Assembly: GCF_900095025.1 (NCBI RefSeq)
Contig: NZ_FMBK01000002.1
Coordinates: forward strand, 210,217-274,216
DNA from: Acinetobacter albensis
GTDB taxonomy: Bacteria; Pseudomonadota; Gammaproteobacteria; Pseudomonadales; Moraxellaceae
DNA: 64,000 bases
Reading direction: 5' to 3'
Part shown: positions 41,312 through 50,758 of the stretch, piece after piece
How the letters are laid out: every line of letters begins with the position of its first letter
Position numbering within the stretch: the first letter of the stretch is position 1
The notes under the pieces: generated by a model
The model's database searches: none
The model's input: the letters and a program-made list of their open reading frames with translations, nothing else
What the model was told of the DNA's origin: nothing
Program-made: the position numbers and the translations under genes

Positions 41312-42685
41312 ATGTCTTCAAATTTATATGCTAAAAAAGCCACAAAAATAAGTCTTTTTAACTTCAGCAGCGCAGCGACACGAGCCTTCCATATGAGTTG
41401 GCTCGCTTTTTTTGTCTGTTTCTTTGCATGGTTTGCCTGCGCACCTTTAATGCCTGTTATTGCTGGTGAATTTCATCTGACGAAAGATCAAATTGCCAAT
41501 ATTAATATTGCTGCCGTTGCTATCACTATTTTGGTGCGTCTGATTGTGGGTCCACTCTGTGATAAGTATGGTCCTCGAAAAACCTACACGGCATTGCTCA
41601 TTATCGGCAGTATTCCAGTCTTTGGCGTGGCATCGGCCAACAGCTATGAATCTTTCTTGTTCTTCCGTTTATTGATTGGTGCGATTGGTGCCAGTTTTGT
41701 CATTACTCAATATCACACCAGTATTATGTTTGCGCCAAATGTCGTGGGAACTGCAAATGCAACCACAGCAGGTTGGGGAAATGCAGGCGGTGGTGCAACG
41801 CAAGCACTGATGCCACTGATGCTGGCGGCTTTGGTCATGTTTGGTGTCGAGCAAGCCATGGGCTGGAGAATTGCACTCATTGTGCCGGGTGTATTAATGC
41901 TGATAGTGGGTGCAATGTACTGGAAATTTACCCAAGACTGCCCACAAGGTGATTTTAAAGAACTCCGTGCAGAAGGTGTACAGGTCGGTAGTGATAAAAA
42001 AGGCGGTTTAGCTATTTTAAAACATGCAGCCAAAAACTACCGCGTATGGATATTGTTTGGTGCTTATGCAGCGTGTTTTGGAATTGAAATTTTTATTCAC
42101 AATATTATTGCACTGTATTTTGTTGACCACTTTCAGTTCGGTTTAAAAGAAGCTGGTTTTGCTGCGGGGATCTTTGGATTGCTAGCACTATTTGCCCGTG
42201 CTTTGGGCGGAATTGTTTCAGATAAAATCGCGATTAAAAAAGGCTTGGATGGGCGTACCAAAGTTTTGTTCAGCATGATTTTGCTGGAAGGTGTGTTCTT
42301 AATTTTATTCTCACAAATGAATACCGCCATTCTCGCCATTCTTGTGATGACCGTATTTGCATTGTTCACTCATATGGCTTGCGGTGCAACCTATGCACTT
42401 GTTCCATTCATTGATCGTGATGCTTTAGGGGGTGTAGCAGGCATTATCGGAGCGGGTGGTAACGTTGGTGCAGTTGCAGCAGGTTTCTTGCTTAAAGGAA
42501 TGTTAGACATTCAAACCACGCTCATGATTTTGGGTGGTTTAGTGGTTATTTCGGCCAGTTGTGTGTTGATGATTCGCTTCTCTGTTGAACATAAAGAGAA
42601 AGAACAAAAGTTATTTGATGCCGCAGTACTTGAGCGTCAAAGCCTTGAACAAAACGCATCAGCCACTATCAAGCAAAGCGTTTAA
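41312..42685 (+). CDS. NNP-family nitrate/nitrite MFS transporter (NarK/NasA type)
   Basis: 457 residues, 12 membrane helices. Nitrate-transporter signatures are AGWGNAGGGATQALMPLM and the later GIIGAGGNVGAVAAGFLLK; the MFS loop motif GPLCDKYGPRKTY is also present. The start is ATG 41312, six bases after AAGGAG; ATG 41306 overlaps that site. First gene of the operon, imports nitrate for assimilation. Confidence 0.94.
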   Translation: MSSNLYAKKATKISLFNFSSAATRAFHMSWLAFFVCFFAWFACAPLMPVIAGEFHLTKDQIANINIAAVAITILVRLIVGPLCDKYGPRKTYTALLIIGSIPVFGVASANSYESFLFFRLLIGAIGASFVITQYHTSIMFAPNVVGTANATTAGWGNAGGGATQALMPLMLAALVMFGVEQAMGWRIALIVPGVLMLIVGAMYWKFTQDCPQGDFKELRAEGVQVGSDKKGGLAILKHAAKNYRVWILFGAYAACFGIEIFIHNIIALYFVDHFQFGLKEAGFAAGIFGLLALFARALGGIVSDKIAIKKGLDGRTKVLFSMILLEGVFLILFSQMNTAILAILVMTVFALFTHMACGATYALVPFIDRDALGGVAGIIGAGGNVGAVAAGFLLKGMLDIQTTLMILGGLVVISASCVLMIRFSVEHKEKEQKLFDAAVLERQSLEQNASATIKQSV

Positions 42686-42721
42686 GTCGAAGCATAACGA
42701 TAAGAATTGAGGAGAATAGAA

Positions 42722-45268
42722 ATGAAATTAGTAATGATTGGTCATGGCATGGTCGGCCATAAATTCATTGAATCTGTGTTGGAACACGCAGGCGATGACA
42801 TTGAAATCACTATATTGGCAGAAGAACCACGTTTAGCCTATGACCGTGTACATTTAACAGAGTACTTCACAGGAAAATCAGCCAAAGATCTCACTCTTTG
42901 CCGCTCTGACTTTGCTGATGCCTATGGTATTGACCTACGTTTAAGCACTAAAGCATCCTCAATTGATACCGTAAATAAAACAGTCACGACCCATCACGGC
43001 GATGTGATTGTTTATGACAAATTAGTTCTGGCAACTGGTTCCTATGCTTTCGTTCCACCGATTTCAGGCAACGACCGTCAAAATTGCTTTGTTTATCGAA
43101 CTATTGATGACTTGGATGCCATTCGCACTGCGAGTTTAAATGCAAAGACTGGCGTCGTAATTGGCGGCGGACTATTAGGTCTTGAAGCCGCCAAAGCCTT
43201 ACGCGATCTGGATCTGGAAACACATGTGGTTGAATTTGCACCACGCCTCATGGCAGTACAGATTGATGATCTGGGTGGAAAGGTTTTACGCTCTAAAATT
43301 GAAAATTTAGGGGTGAAAGTTCATACCCAAAAAGCCACATCATCTATTGAAAAGGGTGCAAATAGCACGCATGTGATGAAGTTTGCTGATGGTTCAGAAC
43401 TTGAAGCTGATATCGTTTTATTTTCTGCAGGAATTCGCCCACGTGATGAACTAGCACGTCAAAGTGGTTTGGCCATTGGCGAGCGTGGAGGTATTGTCAT
43501 TAATGATTATTGCCAAACTTCTGAGGCCGATATTTATGCGATTGGTGAATGTGCACTGTGGCAGAACAAAATTTATGGCTTGGTTGCACCAGGTTATGAC
43601 ATGGCACGTATTGCAGCAAAACATGTGATGGAACAGGCTTGCAACGAATTTGCAGGCGCAGACATGAGTACCAAACTTAAACTTATGGGCGTAGATGTCG
43701 CATCGGTGGGTGATGCCCATGCCATAACACCAAAATCTCTCAGCTATTTCTATGCTGATGAAGAAACCATGACTTATAAAAAAATCGTGGTGAATAACGA
43801 CAAAACCAAACTGTTGGGAGCAGTCTTGGTGGGTTGTGCCAAAGAATATAATGATCTTTTACAAATGATGCTTAATGGCTTAGCACTTCCTGAAAACCCT
43901 GAAAGCTTAATCATGCCAGGCTATGCTCAGTCTGCTGCTAAAACAGGCGGAAGTGGCGTCGATTTACTGCCTGACAGTGCCACCATTTGTTCATGTAATA
44001 ACGTGTCTAAAGCAGATATTTGCTCTGCTATTGCCGAAGGTTCAACCTCACTGGGTGCATTGAAAAAATGTACCAAAGCAGCAACTGCTTGCGGTGGTTG
44101 TTCAGCATTGGTGACTCAGGTTTTAAAATCTGAATTGCAACGCCAAGGCGTCACAGTCAATAACCATCTGTGTGAGCACTTTGCCTATTCACGTCAAGAG
44201 CTGTATCACTTGGTACGTGTCAATGAGATTAAAACCTTTGATGATCTGATTCAGCAACATGGTCATGGTTTGGGATGTGATATTTGTAAACCCACTGCCG
44301 CAAATATTTTAGCGTCTTGCTGGAATGATTTTGTGTTGAAACCAAGCCATGCAGGTCTACAAGACAGTAATGATTATTACCTCGGCAATATTCAAAAAGA
44401 TGGTTCTTATTCGGTTGTACCACGTATGGCAGGTGGCGAGGTCACTCCAGACGGTTTAATTGCTGTAGGTCAAATTGCCAAAGAATATGGTTTATATACC
44501 AAACTCACAGGTGGACAGCGTGTCGATATGTTTGGTGCACAATTGCATCAGTTGCCTGAAATTTGGGAAAAACTGATTCATGCGGGGTTTGAGTCTGGTC
44601 ATGCTTACGGTAAATCATTACGCACCGTAAAGTCCTGTGTCGGCAGTACATGGTGTCGTTATGGTGTGGATGATTCTGTTGGTTTAGCCATCTTTTTAGA
44701 AAATCGTTACAAAGGCTTACGTTCACCCCATAAGCTTAAAATGGCAGTTTCAGGCTGTACTCGAGAATGTGCTGAAGCCCAAAGTAAAGATGTCGGTGTG
44801 ATTGCCACAGAAAAAGGCTGGAATTTGTATGTGTGTGGTAATGGTGGGATGAAACCACGCCATGCAGAGTTGCTGGCATCTGATTTGGATACACAGACTT
44901 TAATCAAATACATCGACCGATTCTTTATGTTCTATGTGCAAACCGCAGATCGTTTACAACGGACCTCGGTATGGCGTGACAACATGGAAGGTGGTTTGGA
45001 TTATCTGAAAGATGTCGTCGTTCATGATTCTTTAGGTGTTGCTGCCGAACTTGAACGCCGTATGAGCCATGTCGTAGGCACTTATCAGGATGAATGGCGT
45101 ACTGCGGTGGAAAATCCTGAGGTGCGTAAACGCTTTGTGACTTTTATCAATGCAAAAGCGGAACAACAAAAAGATCCGCACATTCAGTTTGCAGCAGTCC
45201 GTGGGCAAATTCGCCCTAAAACAGATGCTGAACGTGATGTGACACGTATTCCTGTGGTTGAAGCTTAA
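42722..45268 (+). CDS. nirB: Assimilatory nitrite reductase large subunit NirB
   Basis: 848 residues (ATG 42722, six bases after GAGGAGAA). Order: FAD/NAD reductase domain (VMIGHGMVGHKFIE, then VIGGGLLGLEAA), BFD-type 2Fe-2S domain with CSC, and CGGC (about residue 425-465), a second BFD-like segment (GLGCDICKP), and the sulfite/nitrite reductase half with siroheme-4Fe-4S cysteines in CVGSTWC and GCTRECAEAQ. It reduces nitrite to ammonium with NAD(P)H. 36 bp after the transporter. Confidence 0.95.
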   Translation: MKLVMIGHGMVGHKFIESVLEHAGDDIEITILAEEPRLAYDRVHLTEYFTGKSAKDLTLCRSDFADAYGIDLRLSTKASSIDTVNKTVTTHHGDVIVYDKLVLATGSYAFVPPISGNDRQNCFVYRTIDDLDAIRTASLNAKTGVVIGGGLLGLEAAKALRDLDLETHVVEFAPRLMAVQIDDLGGKVLRSKIENLGVKVHTQKATSSIEKGANSTHVMKFADGSELEADIVLFSAGIRPRDELARQSGLAIGERGGIVINDYCQTSEADIYAIGECALWQNKIYGLVAPGYDMARIAAKHVMEQACNEFAGADMSTKLKLMGVDVASVGDAHAITPKSLSYFYADEETMTYKKIVVNNDKTKLLGAVLVGCAKEYNDLLQMMLNGLALPENPESLIMPGYAQSAAKTGGSGVDLLPDSATICSCNNVSKADICSAIAEGSTSLGALKKCTKAATACGGCSALVTQVLKSELQRQGVTVNNHLCEHFAYSRQELYHLVRVNEIKTFDDLIQQHGHGLGCDICKPTAANILASCWNDFVLKPSHAGLQDSNDYYLGNIQKDGSYSVVPRMAGGEVTPDGLIAVGQIAKEYGLYTKLTGGQRVDMFGAQLHQLPEIWEKLIHAGFESGHAYGKSLRTVKSCVGSTWCRYGVDDSVGLAIFLENRYKGLRSPHKLKMAVSGCTRECAEAQSKDVGVIATEKGWNLYVCGNGGMKPRHAELLASDLDTQTLIKYIDRFFMFYVQTADRLQRTSVWRDNMEGGLDYLKDVVVHDSLGVAAELERRMSHVVGTYQDEWRTAVENPEVRKRFVTFINAKAEQQKDPHIQFAAVRGQIRPKTDAERDVTRIPVVEA

Positions 45269-45295
45269 GTTGCTCAAAAAGCATAAAGGAAAATA

Positions 45296-46924
45296 ATGAT
45301 GACAATTTTAAAAGAAATGAATGAATTAGATTGGATTGACGTGTGTGATTTAGATGACCTAACCGCCAATACAGGTGTGGGTGCTTTAATTGAAGATCAA
45401 CAAGTGGCCATTTTTCGTGTTGGTAATGAAAAACGTGTTTATGCTTTAAGTAATCAGGATCCATTTAGTAAAGCCTACGTAATGGCGCGTGGCATTATTG
45501 GTGATTTACAGGGGGAGCGTGTGGTTGCCTCACCTATATACAAGCAGCATTTTAGTTTAGCGACAGGGCGTTGCTTGGAAGATAAAGATCAAAAATTGTT
45601 GGTTTTTCCAAGCAAAATTGAAAATGGTCGTGTGTTGATCAGTCCAACGCCACAAAAAACCTATATCACCAATAATGGTGTATCGAATGAAAAAATGAAG
45701 CTGGTGCTTATTGGCAACGGTCTGGCAGGCATGCGTTGTCTTGAAGATTTAATCGATATGGCACCTGATCGTTATGAAATTACGGTGATTGGCGAAGAGC
45801 CATGGGGCAATTATAACCGGATCATGTTATCCCCAGTATTGTCGGGTGATAAAACCATTGACGACATTATGTTGCACCCACATGCATGGTATGCCGATAA
45901 AAAAATTCGCTTTATTGCAGGCGATGCAGCGGTAAGGATCGATCGACCACGTAAACAGGTGTATACCGAAAAAGGTGTCATGGTGGATTATGACCGATTG
46001 ATTATCGCCACAGGTTCTAAACCTTTTGTACCACCTGTCAACGGTGCAGATTTAGAAGGTGTGATGAGTTTCCGTGATATTTACGATGTGAATAAAATGA
46101 TTGATTACTGTACTTCTAAGAAGAATGCTGTAGTGATTGGCGGTGGATTGCTCGGTTTGGAAGCTGCGTATGGTCTAAAACAACGGGGTATGAATGTCAC
46201 GGTTTTACACCTGATGGATCGTATTATGGAACGTCAGTTGGATGCTAAAGCCAGTCAAATGCTTCGCCATAGTATCGGACAAAAAGGCATTTCTATTATT
46301 ACTGAAGCCAATACTGAAGAACTGATCGGTGAAAATGGTCATGTCACGAAAGTTCGTTTAAAAGATGGTCAGGTTTTAGAGGCGGATCTTGTGGTATTTG
46401 CAGTTGGTATTCGCCCCAATATGACATTGGCGCAAAGCGCAGGTTTACGTTGTAACCGTGGCGTTTTGGTGAATGACACCATGCAAACTTATGACCCAAG
46501 TATTTATGCAGTCGGTGAGTGTATTGAGCATCGTAACCAGACTTTTGGATTGGTTGAACCGCTTTGGGGACAGGCATTTATTTGTGCATCACATCTAGCA
46601 GAACATGGAAGTTTAACTTTTAAAGCACCGACTGTTCCAACTCAGTTAAAAGTCAGTGGCTGTGATGTGTTTTCAGCAGGGCGAATTGATTTGGACAATA
46701 GTGAAGCCAACGAAGATTTTGAAGATATTGTATTAAATGACGAAAAACGTCAGATTTATAAACGTATTATTATTCAAAAAGATAAAGTGATTGGTGCAGT
46801 GCTCTTTGGTGATACAGAAGATGGAACATGGTATGCAGAACTCATTTCCGATCAAACATCCATTTCTTCGATTCGCAATAAACTGCTATTTGGTAAAGAT
46901 TTTGCATTAAAGAAAGCAGGGTGA
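45296..46924 (+). CDS. Fused nitrite reductase small subunit NirD and FAD-dependent reductase
   Basis: 542 residues in two parts. Residues 1-~125 are a NirD-type Rieske-like fold (VALSN/QDPF region, VVASPIYKQHFSLATGRCL) without the Rieske Cys/His ligands, as normal for NirD. From about residue 135 (MKLVLIGNGLAGMRCLEDL) it is a NAD(P)H-FAD reductase like the NirB N-terminus (VIGGGLLGLEAAYGL, CIEHRNQTFGLVEPLWGQ), and a C-terminal extension with no siroheme domain follows. Ribosome site AAGGA, ATG 45296 or 45299. The reductase half resembles NasB-type donors for NasA nitrate reductase, encoded just downstream. Confidence 0.9.
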   Translation: MMTILKEMNELDWIDVCDLDDLTANTGVGALIEDQQVAIFRVGNEKRVYALSNQDPFSKAYVMARGIIGDLQGERVVASPIYKQHFSLATGRCLEDKDQKLLVFPSKIENGRVLISPTPQKTYITNNGVSNEKMKLVLIGNGLAGMRCLEDLIDMAPDRYEITVIGEEPWGNYNRIMLSPVLSGDKTIDDIMLHPHAWYADKKIRFIAGDAAVRIDRPRKQVYTEKGVMVDYDRLIIATGSKPFVPPVNGADLEGVMSFRDIYDVNKMIDYCTSKKNAVVIGGGLLGLEAAYGLKQRGMNVTVLHLMDRIMERQLDAKASQMLRHSIGQKGISIITEANTEELIGENGHVTKVRLKDGQVLEADLVVFAVGIRPNMTLAQSAGLRCNRGVLVNDTMQTYDPSIYAVGECIEHRNQTFGLVEPLWGQAFICASHLAEHGSLTFKAPTVPTQLKVSGCDVFSAGRIDLDNSEANEDFEDIVLNDEKRQIYKRIIIQKDKVIGAVLFGDTEDGTWYAELISDQTSISSIRNKLLFGKDFALKKAG

Positions 46925-47197
46925 TTCTAATCAGGCCAGAATTTTGTACGGTCTTGTTTACCTCGAAGATTAATCTGAATTTGCGTAAGCGTTTAACTTA
47001 CTTTTGAAGTATGAGCCGTATTGCGGCACAAGGTAAGAAAATCTTTGTCCCTTCTATATGACATCCTTGTAATGATGGGAAATGGTGGCATTCATGCCAC
47101 CTCAAGATTGTTGAGGTTTACATGGATCTAAAAACGTCTGAATCAATTGTTTTTCAAAGTAATACATGTATAAATTTAGAGAAGGAGCATAGCAGAA
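46925..47197 (+). promoter_or_regulatory. Intercistronic hairpins before nasA
   Basis: The 273-bp gap between operon genes holds several stems: GCCG/CGGC around TATTG (47015-47027); GGTGGCA/TGCCACC (47084-47101); CCTCAA/TTGAGG with loop GATTG (47100-47116). The last two share two bases, so they cannot both form fully. No T-run follows either, so a terminator is not shown; mRNA processing or stability control is more likely. No sigma-54 or clear -10/-35 pair was seen. Confidence 0.5.
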
Positions 47198-49990
47198 ATG
47201 AAGAGTATCCCTGTAATGGAACTGCATAGCTCCACAGATTTAGACACCAAAATAGTGAATACCACATGCCCGTATTGTGGTGTAGGTTGCGGCGTAACAG
47301 CGACTGTGCAGCAAACAGCTGTGGGGCAAAAAGTATCAGTAATGGGTGATGTAGATCATCCATCTAACTTTGGTAAATTGTGCATTAAAGGGAGTAATCT
47401 AGCCGATACAATTGGATTGCAAACGCGTGTTTTACAGCCAATGTTGGGCCGAAAAACATCCATTGACAATCAGCGTAAAACCACAGATTGGGAACCGGCA
47501 ATCCATTTAATTGCCAATAAATTTCAGCAATGTATAGACGATTATGGTCGTGACAGTATTGCCTTTTATGTTTCAGGGCAGTTGTTGACAGAAGATTATT
47601 ATGTAGTGAATAAATTTGTCAAAGGCTACTTGGGCACAGCGAATATCGACACCAATTCACGGCTGTGTATGTCTTCTGCGGTTGCAGCGCATAAACGTGC
47701 TTTTGGGGAAGATTTAGTTCCTGCAAGTTATGAGGATTTTGAACATACGGATATGGTGGTGTTGGTCGGGTCAAATACAGCATGGTGTCATCCTGTGTTG
47801 TATCAACGCATTATGAAAGCCAAGGAAGAAAGAGATTTATTTGTGGTGGTGATTGATCCACGCTTCACCGCCACCTGTGAAGCTGCTGATTTACATTTAC
47901 CGATCTTACCAGGACAAGATGTCGCGCTGTTCAATGGATTATTACAATATTTACAGCAACATGGTTATGCTGATGCCGCATTTGTTGCAGCACATACACT
48001 GGGTTTAGATGCTGCTTTAGAAAGTTCACAAACTGAAGCAAATATTGAAGATGTAGCACTGAAAACAGGAATTTCCTTAGAAAAACTACACCTCTTTTTT
48101 GAAAAATTTGCGCAGATTGAAAAAGTGATGACATTATTTTCGATGGGGGTCAATCAATCTTCTCAAGGGGTGGATAAGGCCAATAGTATTATTAACACAC
48201 ATTTACTGACAGGAAAAATTGGTAAGCGTGGTGCTGCGCCATTTTCCATGACAGGACAACCGAATGCGATGGGTGGGCGTGAAGTCGGTGGGCTGGCCAA
48301 TATGTTGGCGGCACATCTGGAACTTGAAAATCATGAACATCAACAGCTGGTTCAGACTTTTTGGGGCAGTCCGCTGATTGCAAAAAAACCGGGTTTAAAA
48401 GCCGTTGATCTGTTTGAAGCAGTGGAAAGCGGTAAAATTAAAGCCATTTGGATTATGGCAACCAATCCTGTGGTAAGTTTACCGAATGCTGATCAGGTCA
48501 AACGTGCTTTAGATAAATGTCAGTTTGTGGTGGTGTCTGATATTTGTCAGGACACGGATACCACGCAATATGCCGATGTTTTATTGCCTGCCTTGGGTTG
48601 GGGGGAAAAAGATGGCACAGTCACCAACTCGGAACGCCGTATTTCCCGTCAATGCCAATTTTTAGATGCGCCTGAGCAGACCAAGGCCGATTGGTGGGCA
48701 GTATCTCAAGTGGCGCAAAAAATGGGCTTTTCAGGTTTTGATTTTAAAAATAGTCATGAGATTTTTTTAGAACATGCGCAACTTTCGGCTTATCAAAACC
48801 TAGAGGTTTCGAGTCGTCAAAATATCAAAAACTTTCGATATTTTAATTTACAGGGGCTAACTCATTTAAGTTTTGAAGCCTATCAAAATCTTAAACCGAT
48901 TCAGTGGCCTGTTTTAAAGAACGATCAAAACGAAGCTCAATATGCCCAATTATTTTCAGAAGGGCAGTTTAGTCATGCTGATGGCAAAGCCAGATTTATT
49001 GCGACCATGGCTAAAAAACCAATCAACTTACCCAATGCTGAATATCCACTGATTTTAAATACAGGACGGATTCGTGACCAATGGCACACGATGACCCGTA
49101 CAGGACTGTCTGCCAATTTAAGTACACATAAAGCTGAGCCTTATTGTGAAATACATCCGAATGATGCCTTGAAATATGGCATTAAAGAGGGTGAGTTAGT
49201 CGAGGTCAAATCAGCTTGGGGAAATTGCGTACTACGTAGTGTTGTGAGTGACAATATTCGCCGTGGACAAATTTTTGCACCGATTCATTGGAATGATCAG
49301 TTTGCTTCTGATGCCAGAATTGGCAAAGTCGTTAACCCCGTGGTCGATCCCATTTCTGGTGAGCCAGAATTTAAACATACACCTGTCATCGTTCATCCAT
49401 TTTATACCCAATGGCAAGGGGTGTTCTATGTACGTGATGGTTTTGAAAAAATGGTGCAAGCTTCCATAGAGAGTTTAACGTGGTGGACAAAAATTAAAAC
49501 GACTAAAGCCACACGTTATGAACTTGCAGATCGGCGTAAACTGACTGAAACCACTAAGCATTTAAAAGCGTTGTTACCATTTGAGAATGAAGATTTTGAA
49601 TGGTTGAATCTGGATGATCCTTCGGCACATATGAGCCATAGTGTTATTATGAAAGATGGTATTTTGATTGCGAGTTTGTACATTGCACCCAAAGCTTTAT
49701 TGCCTGATCGAGATTGGGGCGCCAGTTTATTTAAACGTGAGCGTTTAAGTGCCATGCACCGTAAAGCATTGCTGGCAGGTCAAGCCATGTCAATGGGGAA
49801 TAGTGAAGGGCCTTTGGTCTGTAGCTGCTTTAAAGTCGGTAAAAACCGAATTATTGATACGATTAAAGAAAAAAATCTCAGCAATGAAAAACAGGTCACA
49901 GCATGTTTAAAAGCAGGCGGAAATTGTGGTTCATGTTTGCCTGAAATTCGTGGCTTGATTAAAGCGTGTCAAATGGAGGCCGTAGAATGA
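47198..49990 (+). CDS. nasA: Assimilatory nitrate reductase catalytic subunit NasA
   Basis: 930 residues, molybdopterin oxidoreductase. The N-terminal 4Fe-4S motif is TTCPYCGVGCGVTATV with a fourth Cys in GKLCIKGS; Mo-bis-MGD domain segments include DTNSRLCMSSAVAAHK, GQPNAMGGREVGGLANML and LNTGRIRDQWHTMTRTG. A C-terminal BFD-like 2Fe-2S domain (LVCSCFKVGKNRIIDTI, GGNCGSCLPEI) suits electron input from a NAD(P)H-flavin donor. It overlaps mobA by 4 bases. No Tat signal; cytoplasmic. Confidence 0.95.
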   Translation: MKSIPVMELHSSTDLDTKIVNTTCPYCGVGCGVTATVQQTAVGQKVSVMGDVDHPSNFGKLCIKGSNLADTIGLQTRVLQPMLGRKTSIDNQRKTTDWEPAIHLIANKFQQCIDDYGRDSIAFYVSGQLLTEDYYVVNKFVKGYLGTANIDTNSRLCMSSAVAAHKRAFGEDLVPASYEDFEHTDMVVLVGSNTAWCHPVLYQRIMKAKEERDLFVVVIDPRFTATCEAADLHLPILPGQDVALFNGLLQYLQQHGYADAAFVAAHTLGLDAALESSQTEANIEDVALKTGISLEKLHLFFEKFAQIEKVMTLFSMGVNQSSQGVDKANSIINTHLLTGKIGKRGAAPFSMTGQPNAMGGREVGGLANMLAAHLELENHEHQQLVQTFWGSPLIAKKPGLKAVDLFEAVESGKIKAIWIMATNPVVSLPNADQVKRALDKCQFVVVSDICQDTDTTQYADVLLPALGWGEKDGTVTNSERRISRQCQFLDAPEQTKADWWAVSQVAQKMGFSGFDFKNSHEIFLEHAQLSAYQNLEVSSRQNIKNFRYFNLQGLTHLSFEAYQNLKPIQWPVLKNDQNEAQYAQLFSEGQFSHADGKARFIATMAKKPINLPNAEYPLILNTGRIRDQWHTMTRTGLSANLSTHKAEPYCEIHPNDALKYGIKEGELVEVKSAWGNCVLRSVVSDNIRRGQIFAPIHWNDQFASDARIGKVVNPVVDPISGEPEFKHTPVIVHPFYTQWQGVFYVRDGFEKMVQASIESLTWWTKIKTTKATRYELADRRKLTETTKHLKALLPFENEDFEWLNLDDPSAHMSHSVIMKDGILIASLYIAPKALLPDRDWGASLFKRERLSAMHRKALLAGQAMSMGNSEGPLVCSCFKVGKNRIIDTIKEKNLSNEKQVTACLKAGGNCGSCLPEIRGLIKACQMEAVE

Positions 49991-50628
49991 GTCGAAGTTC
50001 AATTATAAAAAGTTTGACCTCTTCATTTTATCCTCGCACGGATTTGGTGATTTTGGCAGGTGGGCAGGCGCGTCGCATGAATGGGATCAATAAACTATTA
50101 CAGAAATTTGATGATCAAATTCAACTGATTAAAATTTATCAGCAGCTTAAAAATGATGTTAATGCAGTTTGGATTAATAGCCATCGAGATGATTCAATTT
50201 ATCAGAAAATCATTCCCAGTATTGGTTGTTATCAAGATGAAGAAAGCGGTTTCTTCGGTCCACTTATGGGAATTAAAAGTGCTTGGTCGCATGTTGAATC
50301 GGATTATGTTCTTTTTGTGCCGTGTGATGTGACTTATATTCCACCCAAAGTCATATTGAAATTACATTTAGCTTTAACTAAAAATAGTGTAGCTGAAGTG
50401 GCCTATGTCGAAGTGAATGGTCAGGCACTGTATCCATTTTGTTTGGTAAAACGCAGTGCTTATACGACCATTTACAAGCATCTTGCGCAAAATCAGCGTA
50501 GTTTAAAACAGTGTTTTCTGGATTTACACGCTCAGGTTATTAATTTTAAAAATCAGGCTTTATTTTTTCACAGTATTAATTCAATCGATGAATTGCAGCA
50601 GCATCAACAACTCAAATTACTGCATTAA
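49987..50628 (+). CDS. mobA: Molybdenum cofactor guanylyltransferase MobA
   Basis: 213 residues from the ATG 49987, which overlaps the nasA stop (ATGA). GTP-binding N-terminus LAGGQARRMNGINKLLQKF, with the LAGGxxxRM family motif and Lys, and DESGFFGPLMGIKSA. It attaches GMP to molybdopterin to make bis-MGD, the form NasA needs. Translationally coupled to its client gene. Confidence 0.92.
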   Translation: MSRSSIIKSLTSSFYPRTDLVILAGGQARRMNGINKLLQKFDDQIQLIKIYQQLKNDVNAVWINSHRDDSIYQKIIPSIGCYQDEESGFFGPLMGIKSAWSHVESDYVLFVPCDVTYIPPKVILKLHLALTKNSVAEVAYVEVNGQALYPFCLVKRSAYTTIYKHLAQNQRSLKQCFLDLHAQVINFKNQALFFHSINSIDELQQHQQLKLLH

Positions 50629-50657
50629 CACTTTGTTCCTTAGCGGTAGCATAAAAT

Positions 50658-50673
50658 TGGAACATTTATTGCA
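50658..50673 (+). promoter_or_regulatory. Possible second sigma-54 promoter, before moaA
   Basis: TGGAACATTTATTGCA: TGG-AC-TTGCA matches the -24/-12 consensus, with GG (50659-50660) and GC (50671-50672) 12 bases apart. One mismatch at the C of TGGCAC and one at the following G. It lies 85 bp before moaA. Weaker than the operon promoter but with perfect spacing. Confidence 0.55.
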
Positions 50674-50758
50674 TATTTAATCTTAGTGGATTGAATAATT
50701 TTAGTTCTATTCACAAGTACTGTGTATTTCTATATCAACACCTCAGAATGGATTGAAT

